Assembly (NCBI RefSeq): GCF_009674765.1
Contig: NZ_WKKF01000004.1
Location: 1 to 64,000 of the forward strand
Length of the DNA: 64,000 nt
Direction: 5' to 3'
From: Metabacillus idriensis
GTDB lineage: Bacteria > Bacillota > Bacilli > Bacillales > Bacillaceae
Positions 1 to 8,621 of the stretch are shown one piece after another (the stretch's first letter is position 1; the number at the start of each line of letters is the position of its first letter). The notes beneath the pieces were generated by a model, which saw nothing but the letters and a program-made list of their open reading frames with translations, was not told the origin of the DNA and did no database searches. A program made the translations under genes and the position numbers.

Positions 1-1
1 C

Positions 2-90
2 GCCGGGGTGGCGGAACTGGCAGACGCACAGGACTTAAAATCCTGCGGTAGCTGACTACCGTACCGGTTCGATTCCGGTCCTCGGCACCA
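2..90 (+). tRNA. tRNA-Leu (TAA)
   Basis: Cloverleaf with a 7-bp acceptor stem (GCCGGGG/CCTCGGC), a long class II variable arm, a TTCGATTCC T-loop and encoded CCA. The anticodon loop CTTAAAA gives TAA. It is the first complete tRNA of a trnB-like array; the upstream part of the array is outside the window. Confidence 0.95.
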
Positions 91-104
91 CTTATTTCAT
101 ATAT

Positions 105-181
105 GCGCCCGTAGCTCAATTGGATAGAGCGTTTGACTACGGATCAAAAGGTTATGGGTTCGACTCCTATCGGGCGCGCCA
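105..181 (+). tRNA. tRNA-Arg (ACG)
   Basis: Acceptor GCGCCCG pairs with CGGGCGC. The anticodon loop CTACGGA gives ACG, and CCA is encoded. Second gene of the array. Confidence 0.95.
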
Positions 182-185
182 TATA

Positions 186-262
186 CGGGAAGTAGCTCAG
201 CTTGGTAGAGCACTTGGTTTGGGACCAAGGGGTCGCAGGTTCGAATCCTGTCTTCCCGACCA
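186..262 (+). tRNA. tRNA-Pro (TGG)
   Basis: Acceptor CGGGAAG pairs with CTTCCCG. The anticodon loop TTTGGGA gives TGG, and CCA is encoded. Confidence 0.95.
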
Positions 263-279
263 TTTCCAACTTTTAATTA

Positions 280-355
280 GGGGCCTTAGCTCAGCTGGGA
301 GAGCGCCTGCCTTGCACGCAGGAGGTCAGCGGTTCGATCCCGCTAGGCTCCACCA
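280..355 (+). tRNA. tRNA-Ala (TGC)
   Basis: Acceptor GGGGCCT pairs with AGGCTCC, including one G-T pair. The loop CTTGCAC gives anticodon TGC, and CCA is encoded. Confidence 0.95.
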
Positions 356-386
356 ATTAAATAGAATTAATTGACTTTGTTCCTGG

Positions 387-463
387 GGCGGTGTAGCTCA
401 GCTGGCTAGAGCGTACGGTTCATACCCGTGAGGTCGTGGGTTCGACTCCCTCCGCCGCTACCA
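387..463 (+). tRNA. tRNA-Met (CAT), elongator type
   Basis: Acceptor GGCGGTG pairs with CGCCGCT through terminal and internal G-T wobbles. The loop TTCATAC gives CAT and CCA is encoded. It lacks the CGCGGGG acceptor of the initiator found at 745. Its place after Ala matches the elongator Met gene of the B. subtilis trnB order as I remember it. Confidence 0.88.
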
Positions 464-468
464 AAAAA

Positions 469-545
469 GGACCTTTAGCTCAGTTGGTTAGAGCAGACGG
501 CTCATAACCGTCCGGTCGTAGGTTCGAGTCCTACAAGGTCCACCA
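469..545 (+). tRNA. tRNA-Ile2 (CAT, lysidine-modified), probable
   Basis: Acceptor GGACCTT pairs with AAGGTCC; anticodon loop CTCATAA gives CAT; CCA is encoded. A CAT tRNA at this array position (Met, Ile, Ser, fMet) is the AUA-reading tRNA-Ile2 in B. subtilis, where the C is changed to lysidine by TilS. The Ile assignment is inference from position and body sequence; the anticodon alone would say Met. Confidence 0.75.
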
Positions 546-561
546 TTCTATTTAGTCATTC

Positions 562-654
562 GGAGGTATACCCAAGTCCGGCTGAAGGGATCGGTCTTGA
601 AAACCGACAGGGGAGTCAAATCCCGCGGGGGTTCGAATCCCTCTACCTCCTCCA
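562..654 (+). tRNA. tRNA-Ser (TGA)
   Basis: Class II tRNA with a long variable arm, acceptor GGAGGTA/TACCTCC, and loop CTTGAAA giving TGA. The base before the encoded CCA (discriminator, position 73) reads T. Serine tRNAs normally have G there, as the Ser (GCT) gene at 1573 does. Confidence 0.92.
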
Positions 655-744
655 TTTTTATTTTGATAAGTGGAATAGCTTACTTCAGCAAGCCGATTGA
701 TTCGCAGCATAATAATCGGATTAAATGAACTTAATTAATATTGT

Positions 745-821
<77 letters not shown>

Positions 822-824
822 AAT

Positions 825-900
825 GGTCCCGTGGTGTAGCGGTTAACATGCCTGCCTGTCACGCAGGAGATCGCCGGTTCGATCCCGGTCGGGACCGCCA
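825..900 (+). tRNA. tRNA-Asp (GTC)
   Basis: Acceptor GGTCCCG pairs with CGGGACC. The loop CTGTCAC gives GTC; discriminator G; CCA encoded. Confidence 0.95.
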
Positions 901-944
901 TTTTACTTGATGTACGGTTCAGTAAAGATTTAATTTCTACAAAT

Positions 945-970
945 GGCTTGGTAGCTCAATCGGTAGAGCA
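945..970 (+). pseudogene. tRNA-Phe 5' fragment
   Basis: The first 26 bases of tRNA-Phe (acceptor strand and D-arm) plus the four bases before them are repeated here, 150 bp upstream of the intact gene, with one mismatch. The sequence then diverges: there is no anticodon arm, T-arm or CCA. It looks like the scar of a partial duplication or an insertion/excision event inside the array. Confidence 0.8.
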
Positions 971-1094
971 CGATCGAATTAGCTCCAAAGCTTAAGCATC
1001 AGCGCACAAATTGATCCGCTTCTTGGCTGATCTTACTGAAATTTGGGCGAAGGTTTCAAGAACAAAAGCATGATTGTATGACTAACTTTTAAAT

Positions 1095-1170
1095 GGCTTG
1101 GTAGCTCAGTCGGTAGAGCAAAGGACTGAAAATCCTTGTGTCGGCGGTTCGATTCCGTCCCAAGCCACCA
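1095..1170 (+). tRNA. tRNA-Phe (GAA)
   Basis: Acceptor GGCTTGG pairs with CCAAGCC. The anticodon loop CTGAAAA gives GAA and CCA is encoded. About 195 bp separate it from tRNA-Asp, far more than other spacers in the array, because of the fragment-bearing insert upstream. Confidence 0.95.
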
Positions 1171-1209
1171 TTTACTTTAATGTTGTAAATGCTAAACAAA
1201 TATAATAGT

Positions 1210-1286
1210 GGCGGTTGTGGCGAAGTGGTTAACGCACCAGATTGTGGCTCTGGCATTCGTGGGTTCGATTCCCATCAGTCGCCCCA
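1210..1286 (+). tRNA. tRNA-His (GTG)
   Basis: Carries the extra 5' G (-1) opposite C73 that marks tRNA-His. The loop TTGTGGC gives anticodon GTG; CCA encoded. Confidence 0.95.
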
Positions 1287-1302
1287 TTTTTATATTCATT
1301 TT

Positions 1303-1376
1303 GCGGGTGTAGTTTAATGGTAAAACTCTAGCCTTCCAAGCTAATGTCGTGGGTTCGATTCCCATCACCCGCTCCA
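1303..1376 (+). tRNA. tRNA-Gly (TCC)
   Basis: Acceptor GCGGGTG pairs with CACCCGC. The loop CTTCCAA gives TCC; discriminator T, as usual for Gly; CCA encoded. Confidence 0.95.
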
Positions 1377-1380
1377 TAAT

Positions 1381-1457
<77 letters not shown>

Positions 1458-1491
1458 TTTCTGTTTTGGAGAAATAAGGTTTCAATATTAT

Positions 1492-1566
1492 TCCGCAGTA
1501 GCTCAGTGGTAGAGCTATCGGCTGTTAACCGATCGGTCGTAGGTTCGAGTCCTACCTGCGGAGCCA
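1492..1566 (+). tRNA. tRNA-Asn (GTT)
   Basis: Acceptor TCCGCAG pairs with CTGCGGA. The loop CTGTTAA gives GTT; discriminator G; CCA encoded. Confidence 0.95.
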
Positions 1567-1572
1567 TATTCT

Positions 1573-1663
1573 GGGGAAGTACTCAAGTGGCTGAAGAGGC
1601 GCCCCTGCTAAGGGTGTAGGTCGCGTAAGCGGCGCGAGGGTTCAAATCCCTCCTTCTCCGCCA
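1573..1663 (+). tRNA. tRNA-Ser (GCT)
   Basis: Class II tRNA. Acceptor GGGGAAG pairs with CTTCTCC through one G-T pair. The loop CTGCTAA gives GCT; discriminator G; CCA encoded. Confidence 0.94.
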
Positions 1664-1678
1664 GAAAGCCTTGTTTTT

Positions 1679-1750
1679 GGCCCGTTGGTCAAGCGGTTAA
1701 GACACCGCCCTTTCACGGCGGTAACACGGGTTCGAATCCCGTACGGGTCA
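1679..1750 (+). tRNA. tRNA-Glu (TTC)
   Basis: Acceptor GGCCCGT pairs with ACGGGTC. The loop CTTTCAC gives TTC. CCA is not encoded (TAC follows the discriminator A) and must be added enzymatically. Last gene of the array. Confidence 0.93.
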
Positions 1751-1756
1751 TACTTG

Positions 1757-1789
1757 AAAGAGTGCTGCACTATGTGCAGCACTCTTTTT
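1757..1789 (+). terminator. Rho-independent terminator of the tRNA array
   Basis: A 12-bp perfect stem (AGAGTGCTGCAC/GTGCAGCACTCT) with loop TAT, followed by TTTT, seven bases after tRNA-Glu. Confidence 0.93.
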
Positions 1790-1793
1790 AATT

Positions 1794-2222
1794 GGCTCTG
1801 TTCGTAAATATTGTTGCTATTAGACTAAATGTTAAAAACTTTAAGTGGATTGTAGCGAAAGGAACTTGATTCCTGCGGGAAACAGAGGGAAATGATTGAT
1901 TCCGTTTTGCAGCCACCTTACTGAATTTTTGTCCTCATACAGCGTAATTGATTCCGTTTCGCAGGCGCCATTCTGAATTTTTGTCCTCATACAGCGTAAT
2001 TGATTCCGTTTCGCAGGCGCCATTCTGAATTTTTGTCCTCATACAGCGCATTTGACTCCATATCGCAGCTGCCATTCTGAATTTTTGTCCTCAGACCATA
2101 CAACCCTCAGGCAAGCCGGGTAGGCTCCCAGCAGGACCGCGGAAAGCAAGTTCCTGCAGCGGAAAAAAGTAACGGACAACATTTATACTCGAAAACAACA
2201 ATCTATGAGAAAACAGCCTTTT
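1794..2222 (-). repeat. R1 dispersed repeat, copy 1, interrupted by a tandem array
   Basis: Shares blocks with copies at 51604, 59845 and 61408. Read on the minus strand these are GTTGTCCGTTAC, TTTCCGCTGCAGG, GGAACTTGCTTTCCGCGGTCC, GGGAGCC, TTTCCCTCTG and CCCGCAGGAATCAAG, and it ends in TTAGTCTAATAGCAAC. It has no coding capacity and no transposase. The middle part has been replaced or expanded by the 52-bp tandem repeat at 1893-2096. It sits between the tRNA terminator and the glycogen operon. Confidence 0.75.
1893..2096. repeat. 52-bp tandem repeat, four units
   Basis: The marker CTGAATTTTTGTCCTCA recurs at 1921, 1973, 2025 and 2077, exactly 52 bp apart. Between markers lies ATACAGCGTAATTGATTCCG and TTTCGCAGGCGCCATT. 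Units 2 and 3 are identical and units 1 and 4 have drifted. There are no unique spacers, so this is not a CRISPR array. Confidence 0.92.
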
Positions 2223-2940
2223 AATTTTAAAAGATGTGTAAGAGGATCTTTTAAGCAGTACTAATGCTTAAAGATTCACCCCCTATCTCCTATCCTTTCT
2301 CTGCGCCTGTATGGAACCTCTTCTAACTAACCCATCAGTCATTATTCTACAAACAATAAGCTCTTATAGTTGCCTTTGGCCATTTATGCAAGTGCCTTGA
2401 TGAAGGAGAGTACGAAGTTCAATGCTGATTAAGATGAAAGCCACTTAACTCTTAACTTTTAACTAGTCTCCAACTATCTTCCAAAGCTCTCTAACTCCCC
2501 ATTAACCTCTTAACTAAAATCTTCAGAAAAAAGTCATGTAAAAAAATGATTCATTTTCTTTTTCAAGAACTTAAAATATATTTTCAACAAATAATATAAA
2601 TCTTTATAAATACTTTATGAAATAAGGTTTGAGATATCTCTGAGAGAGGTATAAGTAATGGTAATAAAGAAAAAACGAAAATGAAGAATAAAAAGATTTC
2701 GACAATTCTTACTCATTTTGTCGAATTAACTATTTTTGTGATATAACTTACTCAAAATACACAATTAGAATATCCTGTTAGAAATTCCTGTATTTTCTTA
2801 CGTATATTAATTTTTTAGTATATTTGACTGATGTTCATTTCGCCAAATTCTTCGATTATCCTTATTTCTTTCGTTTCCTCATTCGACATCATTTTAAAAG
2901 AATAGTTTTTTGAAAAATGAATAATGATTCATGACATATC
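2223..2940. other. Non-coding AT-rich gap upstream of glgB
   Basis: No credible ORF on either strand, no RNA fold that I recognise, and no repeat shared with the rest of the window. AT content rises towards the glgB promoter region. A short inverted repeat, GACAT-N3-ATGTC, lies around 2933-2945. Confidence 0.5.
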
Positions 2941-2951
2941 ATGTCAATAAG

Positions 2952-2965
2952 TAGAAGCGCTTACA
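2952..2965 (+). promoter_or_regulatory. cre-like site (CcpA) upstream of glgB
   Basis: TAGAAGCGCTTACA resembles the Bacillus catabolite-responsive element (TGAAAGCGNTWTCA) with three mismatches and an intact central AGCGCT. It lies 68 bp before the glgB start, which suits carbon control of glycogen synthesis. I could not place a confident promoter. In B. subtilis this operon is sigma-E dependent. Confidence 0.35.
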
Positions 2966-3032
2966 AAAAAGGTAATCCTTCCTTCTGATTGAAATTAGAA
3001 TTAAGATAAACTTATAGAAAGGGTGATTAGGA

Positions 3033-4964
3033 ATGAATCTTGCTACGCCAACTGATTTTGAGGTTCATCTTTTCCATGAGGGAAATTTGTTTAAAGCCCA
3101 TGAATTATTTGGTGCTCACAGCAGCGTACGGAACGGTGTTTGCGGTACTGTGTTTACTGTTTGGGCTCCTCATGCGCTTGAGGTGCGGGTTGCAGGTGAT
3201 TTTAATCACTGGGACGGCTCGAATCACAAGCTAGAAAGAGTGAATGATCAAGGTATCTGGTCTGCTTTTATTCAGGATATAAAAGAGGGTGACCTGTATA
3301 AATACGAGATTATTACACAGAAAAATGAGAAAATTCTTAAATCTGATCCATTTGCCTTTTATGCAGAGGTGAAACCGAATACTGCTTCGATTGTTTATGA
3401 TCTGGCAGATTATGAGTGGAATGATCAGAAGTGGCAGAAGAAGAAGCGTCAGAAGGAAATTTATAACCGGCCGATGTATATTTACGAGCTTAATATTTGT
3501 TCTTGGAAAAAGAAAGAGGACGGCAGCCTTTATACATATTTGGAGCTAGCGGATATTTTGATTCCGTATGTTCTCGATCATGGATTTACACACATTGAGC
3601 TTCTGCCTATTATAGAACATCCTTATGATCGTTCATGGGGATATCAGGGAACAGGATATTATGCGGCTACAAGCCGGTACGGAACTCCTCATGAATTAAT
3701 GAAGTTCATCGATCTTTGTCATCAGAATAATCTTGGCGTCATCATGGACTGGGTGCCGGGCCATTTCTGCAAAGATGCTCATGGTCTGTATTATTTCGAT
3801 GGGGAACCGACATTTGAATATGAGAGATATGAAGACCGGGAGAATGAGGTTTGGGGTACGGCTAACTTTGACTTAGGAAAGCCTGAGGTTCAGAGTTTCT
3901 TAATCTCGAATGCTCTTTTCTGGCTTGAAAAATATCATATTGATGGATTCAGAGTGGATGCAGTAGCGAACATGCTCTACTGGCAGAATACTGAAGAGCC
4001 TCATGAAAATCCGTTTGCAGTGAATTTCTTGAGAAAGCTGAATGAAAATGTATTTGCCTATGATCCTGGTGTTTTAATGATAGCAGAGGACTCAACCGAC
4101 TTTCCTCTGGTGACATCACCTACCTCTGATGGAGGGCTTGGGTTTAACTACAAATGGAACATGGGGTGGATGAACGATATCCTCAAGTACATGGAAGCTC
4201 CTCCGGAACAGCGGAAGCACCTTCACCACAAGGTATCATTTTCACTGATTTATGCTTTTACTGAGAACTTTATCCTTCCGCTTTCACATGATGAAGTGGT
4301 TCATGGAAAACGTTCACTTCTGAATAAAATGCCGGGGGATTATTGGCAGAAGTTTGCCCAGTATCGTCTGCTTCTCGGGTATATGATGACTCATCCAGGA
4401 AAAAAACTGCTGTTTATGGGCGGCGAATTTGCCCAGTTTGATGAGTGGAAGGATCTTGAGCAGCTTGATTGGGTGCTTGATGATTTTGACATGCATCAAA
4501 AGGCAAGAACCTATTTCAAGGAACTCCTGGCTGTTTATAAAAGACAGCGTCCTCTGTATGAGCAGGATCACTCACAGGAAGGCTTTGAATGGATTGATGT
4601 GAATAATTCCGACCAAAGTATCTTTTCCTTTATCAGAAGAGGCCTAAAGCCTAATGAGCAGCTCGTTGTAGTCTGCAACTTCACACCGCAAACCTACCAC
4701 GAATATAAAGTGGGGGTGCCGGCTGATACAAAATACATTGAAATCATGAACAGCGATGACACTGTATTTGGAGGATCAGGCCAGGTTAATAAGAAAGATC
4801 TTAAAGCACAAGAAGGCAGGCAGCATAATCAGCCTTATCACATATCAATGACCATTCCGCCTTATGGAATATCCATTTTACGCGCAGTTAAAAAACGAGA
4901 GGAGACAATCAACCATGGTGAAAAAAAAGTGCGTCGCAATGTTATTGGCAGGAGGAAAGGGTAG
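3033..4964 (+). CDS. glgB: 1,4-alpha-glucan branching enzyme GlgB
   Basis: Transfers alpha-1,4-glucan segments to alpha-1,6 positions during glycogen synthesis. At 643 aa it is typical for Bacillus GlgB. An N-terminal CBM48 domain (about 30-120) is followed by the GH13 barrel: nucleophile Asp309 in DGFRVDA, acid/base Glu352 in MIAED, and Asp420 in [13 protein letters not shown] follows GAAAGGGTG. First gene of glgBCDAP. Its last 50 bp overlap glgC, so the basic C-terminal tail (ending NVIGRRKG) is encoded by DNA that also encodes the GlgC N-terminus, implying translational coupling. Confidence 0.96.
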   Translation: MNLATPTDFEVHLFHEGNLFKAHELFGAHSSVRNGVCGTVFTVWAPHALEVRVAGDFNHWDGSNHKLERVNDQGIWSAFIQDIKEGDLYKYEIITQKNEKILKSDPFAFYAEVKPNTASIVYDLADYEWNDQKWQKKKRQKEIYNRPMYIYELNICSWKKKEDGSLYTYLELADILIPYVLDHGFTHIELLPIIEHPYDRSWGYQGTGYYAATSRYGTPHELMKFIDLCHQNNLGVIMDWVPGHFCKDAHGLYYFDGEPTFEYERYEDRENEVWGTANFDLGKPEVQSFLISNALFWLEKYHIDGFRVDAVANMLYWQNTEEPHENPFAVNFLRKLNENVFAYDPGVLMIAEDSTDFPLVTSPTSDGGLGFNYKWNMGWMNDILKYMEAPPEQRKHLHHKVSFSLIYAFTENFILPLSHDEVVHGKRSLLNKMPGDYWQKFAQYRLLLGYMMTHPGKKLLFMGGEFAQFDEWKDLEQLDWVLDDFDMHQKARTYFKELLAVYKRQRPLYEQDHSQEGFEWIDVNNSDQSIFSFIRRGLKPNEQLVVVCNFTPQTYHEYKVGVPADTKYIEIMNSDDTVFGGSGQVNKKDLKAQEGRQHNQPYHISMTIPPYGISILRAVKKREETINHGEKKVRRNVIGRRKG

Positions 4965-6063
4965 TCGTTTAAGTTCTTTAACGCAAAACCTTGCAAAACC
5001 AGCAGTGCCATTTGGCGGAAAGTACCGCATTATCGACTTTACTTTAAGCAATTGCTGCAATTCAGGTGTAGATACAGTAGGGGTGCTGACACAGTATCAG
5101 CCGCTTGTACTGAATTCTTATATCGGGATTGGCAGTGCATGGGATCTTGACCGCAAAAATGGAGGAGTTACTGTACTTCCTCCATACGCAGAGTCCTCTG
5201 AAGTGAAATGGTATAAAGGAACAGCAAGTGCCATCTATCAAAACCTTAACTATTTAAAACAATATGATCCAGAGTATGTACTGATCTTATCAGGAGATCA
5301 CATTTATAAAATGGATTATTCCGAAATGCTGGATTACCATGTGGAAAAAGATGCTGACGTGTCTATTTCTGTAAAAGAAGTGCCATGGGACGAAGCAAGC
5401 CGCTTTGGTATTTTGAATACAGATGCAAATCTTGAAGTCATTGAATTTGACGAGAAGCCTCAAAATCCTAAGAACAATCTGGCATCTATGGGCATCTATA
5501 TTTTCAAATGGTCCATTTTAAAAGAGTTCTTGGAAATGGATGAGCGTAATCCGTACTCAAGCCATGACTTTGGCAAAGACGTATTGCCTTTGCTGCTTGA
5601 TGAAAAGAAAAAACTTGTAGCTTATCCGTTTAAAGGCTATTGGAAAGATGTCGGTACGGTTAAAAGCCTATGGGAAGCTAATATGGATCTATTAAATGAA
5701 GTGCCTGAGCTGGATTTGTTTGATAACAACTGGCGCATCTATTCTGTGAACCCGAATCAGCCTCCTCAATATTTATCAGAGGGTGCAGAAGTTACTGAGT
5801 CCCTTGTAAACGAAGGATGCGTGGTTTATGGAACCATTCACCATTCGGTCTTATTCCAGGGTGTAACAGTGGGGCAGCATTCATTCCTGAAAAATACGGT
5901 TGTCATGCCGGATGCGGTCATTGGCAATAATGTTTATATAGAAAATGCGATTGTACCATCAGGTTTAGTTGTACCGGATGGCATGGTCATTCGTTCGGAT
6001 AAAGATATTGAAGAAGTCATTTTAGTAACGGAAGAACTAGTAGAGCAAACGGCAGGAGCATAA
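4915..6063 (+). CDS. glgC: glucose-1-phosphate adenylyltransferase GlgC
   Basis: Makes ADP-glucose from glucose-1-phosphate and ATP, the committed step of glycogen synthesis. 382 aa. The N-terminal nucleotidyltransferase motif is [10 protein letters not shown] (residues 10-19), followed by [19 protein letters not shown]. The C-terminus is a left-handed beta-helix (hexapeptide repeats [23 protein letters not shown]). The start is set at MVKKKCVAM because GAGAGGAG lies 11 bases upstream; an in-frame ATG at 4864 lies deep inside glgB and has no ribosome binding site. Confidence 0.95.
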   Translation: MVKKKCVAMLLAGGKGSRLSSLTQNLAKPAVPFGGKYRIIDFTLSNCCNSGVDTVGVLTQYQPLVLNSYIGIGSAWDLDRKNGGVTVLPPYAESSEVKWYKGTASAIYQNLNYLKQYDPEYVLILSGDHIYKMDYSEMLDYHVEKDADVSISVKEVPWDEASRFGILNTDANLEVIEFDEKPQNPKNNLASMGIYIFKWSILKEFLEMDERNPYSSHDFGKDVLPLLLDEKKKLVAYPFKGYWKDVGTVKSLWEANMDLLNEVPELDLFDNNWRIYSVNPNQPPQYLSEGAEVTESLVNEGCVVYGTIHHSVLFQGVTVGQHSFLKNTVVMPDAVIGNNVYIENAIVPSGLVVPDGMVIRSDKDIEEVILVTEELVEQTAGA

Positions 6064-6144
6064 CCGGTAAGTACGATGTGCAAACAGCAGAGAAATCCTA
6101 TTTATTTCCGATGAAAATAAACTAATGCGAGAGGTGGAACAGCT

Positions 6145-7173
6145 ATGAATCAAAGGATGCTGGGAATTATTGATGCAACAACGTATACAAATGCCATCGA
6201 GGACTTAACGGTGAATCGGTCGATGGCTGCTATTCCGTTTGCGGGGCGTTACAGATTAATCGATTTTGTATTATCAAATATGGTGAACTCGGATATTGAC
6301 AGTGTAGCTATTTTTCCAAAATACCAATATCGTTCTCTGATGGATCATTTAGGGTCAGGCAAACAATGGGATTTAAACCGAAAGCGTGATGGGCTGTTCT
6401 TTTTCCCATCTCCGCATTTAAACGACCAATACAATGAATTTGGTTCGATCCGCCAGCTTTCAGATCACATTGACTATTTCTTGAGAAGCAAGCAGGAATA
6501 TGCGGTGATCACAAACAGCTATACGGTCTGCAACATTGATTTCAAAGATGTTCTTGCGAAACATGTCAAAATGGGCTGCGATATTACGGAAATCCGTAAA
6601 GATGGCGAATCTTTGCATATGTATGTGATGTCGACGAAATTATTGCTGAATCTTATCCATGATAATAATCAAACAGGTTATAAAACAATTGGCCAAGTGA
6701 TTATGGACAATACTCATAAAATGATGATTTGTGATTATGAGTTTGATGGATATGTTGCCATTATTGATTCCATTGAAAGCTATTACCGCCACAGCCTGGA
6801 AATGCTTAAGCCTGAGGTGTGGCAGCAGTTATTCCTTAAAAACCGTCCTATCTTAACTAAGGTGAAGGATGAGACGCCAGCAAGGCACGGACAGAATGCT
6901 GTTGTGAAAAATTCAATGATTGCAAACGGCAGCGTGATTGAAGGACATGTAGAAAACAGCATTATTTTCAGAGCTGTTCATATCGGAAAAGGAACGGTCA
7001 TAAAAAATGGCATCATCATGCAAAAATCTCAGGTTGGAGAAAATTGCGTGCTTGAGAATGTCGTTCTTGATAAGGATGTAAAAGTGGGCAGCGGCATCGA
7101 ATTAAAAGGATCTGCTGATCTGCCGATCGTACTTAGAAAAGGAACAGTACAAGGAGCGCTGATGAAATCGTGA
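6145..7173 (+). CDS. glgD: GlgD, regulatory paralogue of ADP-glucose pyrophosphorylase
   Basis: 342 aa, the length of Bacillus GlgD. It keeps the fold ([22 protein letters not shown]) but its N-terminus reads [15 protein letters not shown] in place of the GGxGxRL catalytic loop of GlgC. It is therefore probably a non-catalytic partner in a GlgCD complex, as in Bacillus and Geobacillus. GAGAGGTGG precedes the ATG. The stop overlaps the glgA start. Confidence 0.93.
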   Translation: MNQRMLGIIDATTYTNAIEDLTVNRSMAAIPFAGRYRLIDFVLSNMVNSDIDSVAIFPKYQYRSLMDHLGSGKQWDLNRKRDGLFFFPSPHLNDQYNEFGSIRQLSDHIDYFLRSKQEYAVITNSYTVCNIDFKDVLAKHVKMGCDITEIRKDGESLHMYVMSTKLLLNLIHDNNQTGYKTIGQVIMDNTHKMMICDYEFDGYVAIIDSIESYYRHSLEMLKPEVWQQLFLKNRPILTKVKDETPARHGQNAVVKNSMIANGSVIEGHVENSIIFRAVHIGKGTVIKNGIIMQKSQVGENCVLENVVLDKDVKVGSGIELKGSADLPIVLRKGTVQGALMKS

Positions 7174-8621
7174 AGGTATTATTTGTTGTATCGGAATGTG
7201 TCCCTTTTGTAAAATCCGGAGGTCTGGCGGATGTTGCAGGGGCGCTGCCCAAGGAATTAAAGCGTCTTGGCACGGATATTCGAGTGATTTTGCCTAAATA
7301 CGGTCAAATTCCGGAGCGTTTCCGCTCAAAAATGAAAAAGATTAAGGATATTGTAGTCCCTGTCGGATGGAGACGCCAATATTGCGGGATCGAACAGCTG
7401 GAATTTGAGGGAATCACGTATTATTTCATTGATCATGAATATTATTTTAAGCGTGACTCTTTATATGGCCATTTTGATGATGGGGAGCGTTTCTCTTTTT
7501 TCTGCAGAGCGGTTTTGGATTCGATTAAAGCAGTCGAATTCCAGCCTGATGTGATTCATTGCCATGATTGGCATACAGGCATGGTGCCATTCCTATTAAA
7601 AGAAGAATACGCTTCTCAATCGTTTTATGAAAATATGAAAGCGGTTTTTACGATTCATAATCTGCAATTTCAGGGGATTTTCCCAAGAGATATCCTGCAT
7701 GATTTACTTGGTCTTGATGACCGGTATTTTAATGCAGATCAATTGGAATTCCATGGCTTTGTGAACTTCATGAAAGCTGCTCTTGTTGCTTCAGATTTAA
7801 TAACAACGGTAAGCCCTACTTACAAGAATGAGATCCAAACCCCGTACTTTGGCGAGCGTCTTGACGGGCTGCTGCGGGTGAAGGAAGCTTCTCTTGTGGG
7901 CATATTAAATGGAATTGATGATGCAATTTATAATCCGGGGGACGATCCATACATAGCGTTTCCATATGATGAGCACTCTGTCAAAAACAAAGCAAAGAAT
8001 AAAAAAGAGCTTCAGAAGATGTTTGGCCTTCCGGAAAAAGAGGATACGCCTCTTCTTACAATGGTCACTCGACTAACGCAGCAAAAGGGCCTTGATCTGG
8101 TCGAGCGAGTGCTGCATGAAATGCTTCAATCAGATATGCAGATTATCATCCTTGGAACCGGAGAGAAAAAGTTCGAGGATTTCTTCAGGCACATGGAGTG
8201 GCTGTATCCTGATAAGTGCAAAGCATACATCGGCTTTGATGAGCCGCTTGCACACCGCATTTATGCAGGCTCGGATTTCTTTTTAATGCCTTCTCAGTTT
8301 GAGCCATGCGGTCTTGGCCAGCTGATTGCTCTAAGATACGGATCGATTCCGATTGTCAGAGAAACTGGCGGCCTGAATGATACCGTGACTTCTTACCGCG
8401 ATGATACAGGCGAGGGGAACGGCTTTACGTTCACGAACTTCAATGCTCATGATATGATGAACACCGTTAACCGGGCATGCACGATTTATAAGAATAAAAC
8501 CATTTGGAACAGCCTTGTCAAAACAGCTATGAAAGAAGACTACAGTTGGGCGCAGTCTGCGTTTAAATATAACCAGCTTTATGCTGATTTAATGACTAGG
8601 AGTGGGAGTCATGTTCTCTAA
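7170..8621 (+). CDS. glgA: glycogen synthase GlgA (ADP-glucose)
   Basis: GT5 glycosyltransferase that adds glucose from ADP-glucose to glycogen. 483 aa. The ADP-glucose loop [10 protein letters not shown] starts at Lys15; HCHDWHTG and the C-terminal [12 protein letters not shown] donor site are intact. The GTG start at 7170 overlaps the glgD stop by 4 bp. The 3' end overlaps the glgP start. Confidence 0.95.
   Translation: MKVLFVVSECVPFVKSGGLADVAGALPKELKRLGTDIRVILPKYGQIPERFRSKMKKIKDIVVPVGWRRQYCGIEQLEFEGITYYFIDHEYYFKRDSLYGHFDDGERFSFFCRAVLDSIKAVEFQPDVIHCHDWHTGMVPFLLKEEYASQSFYENMKAVFTIHNLQFQGIFPRDILHDLLGLDDRYFNADQLEFHGFVNFMKAALVASDLITTVSPTYKNEIQTPYFGERLDGLLRVKEASLVGILNGIDDAIYNPGDDPYIAFPYDEHSVKNKAKNKKELQKMFGLPEKEDTPLLTMVTRLTQQKGLDLVERVLHEMLQSDMQIIILGTGEKKFEDFFRHMEWLYPDKCKAYIGFDEPLAHRIYAGSDFFLMPSQFEPCGLGQLIALRYGSIPIVRETGGLNDTVTSYRDDTGEGNGFTFTNFNAHDMMNTVNRACTIYKNKTIWNSLVKTAMKEDYSWAQSAFKYNQLYADLMTRSGSHVL

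Noticed and set aside
1841-2023. 60-aa minus-strand ORF
   Set aside because: It is a translation of the 52-bp tandem repeat; no start signal and no conserved protein expected.
1893-2096. Possible CRISPR array
   Set aside because: The whole 52-bp unit repeats without unique spacers, and no cas genes are present.
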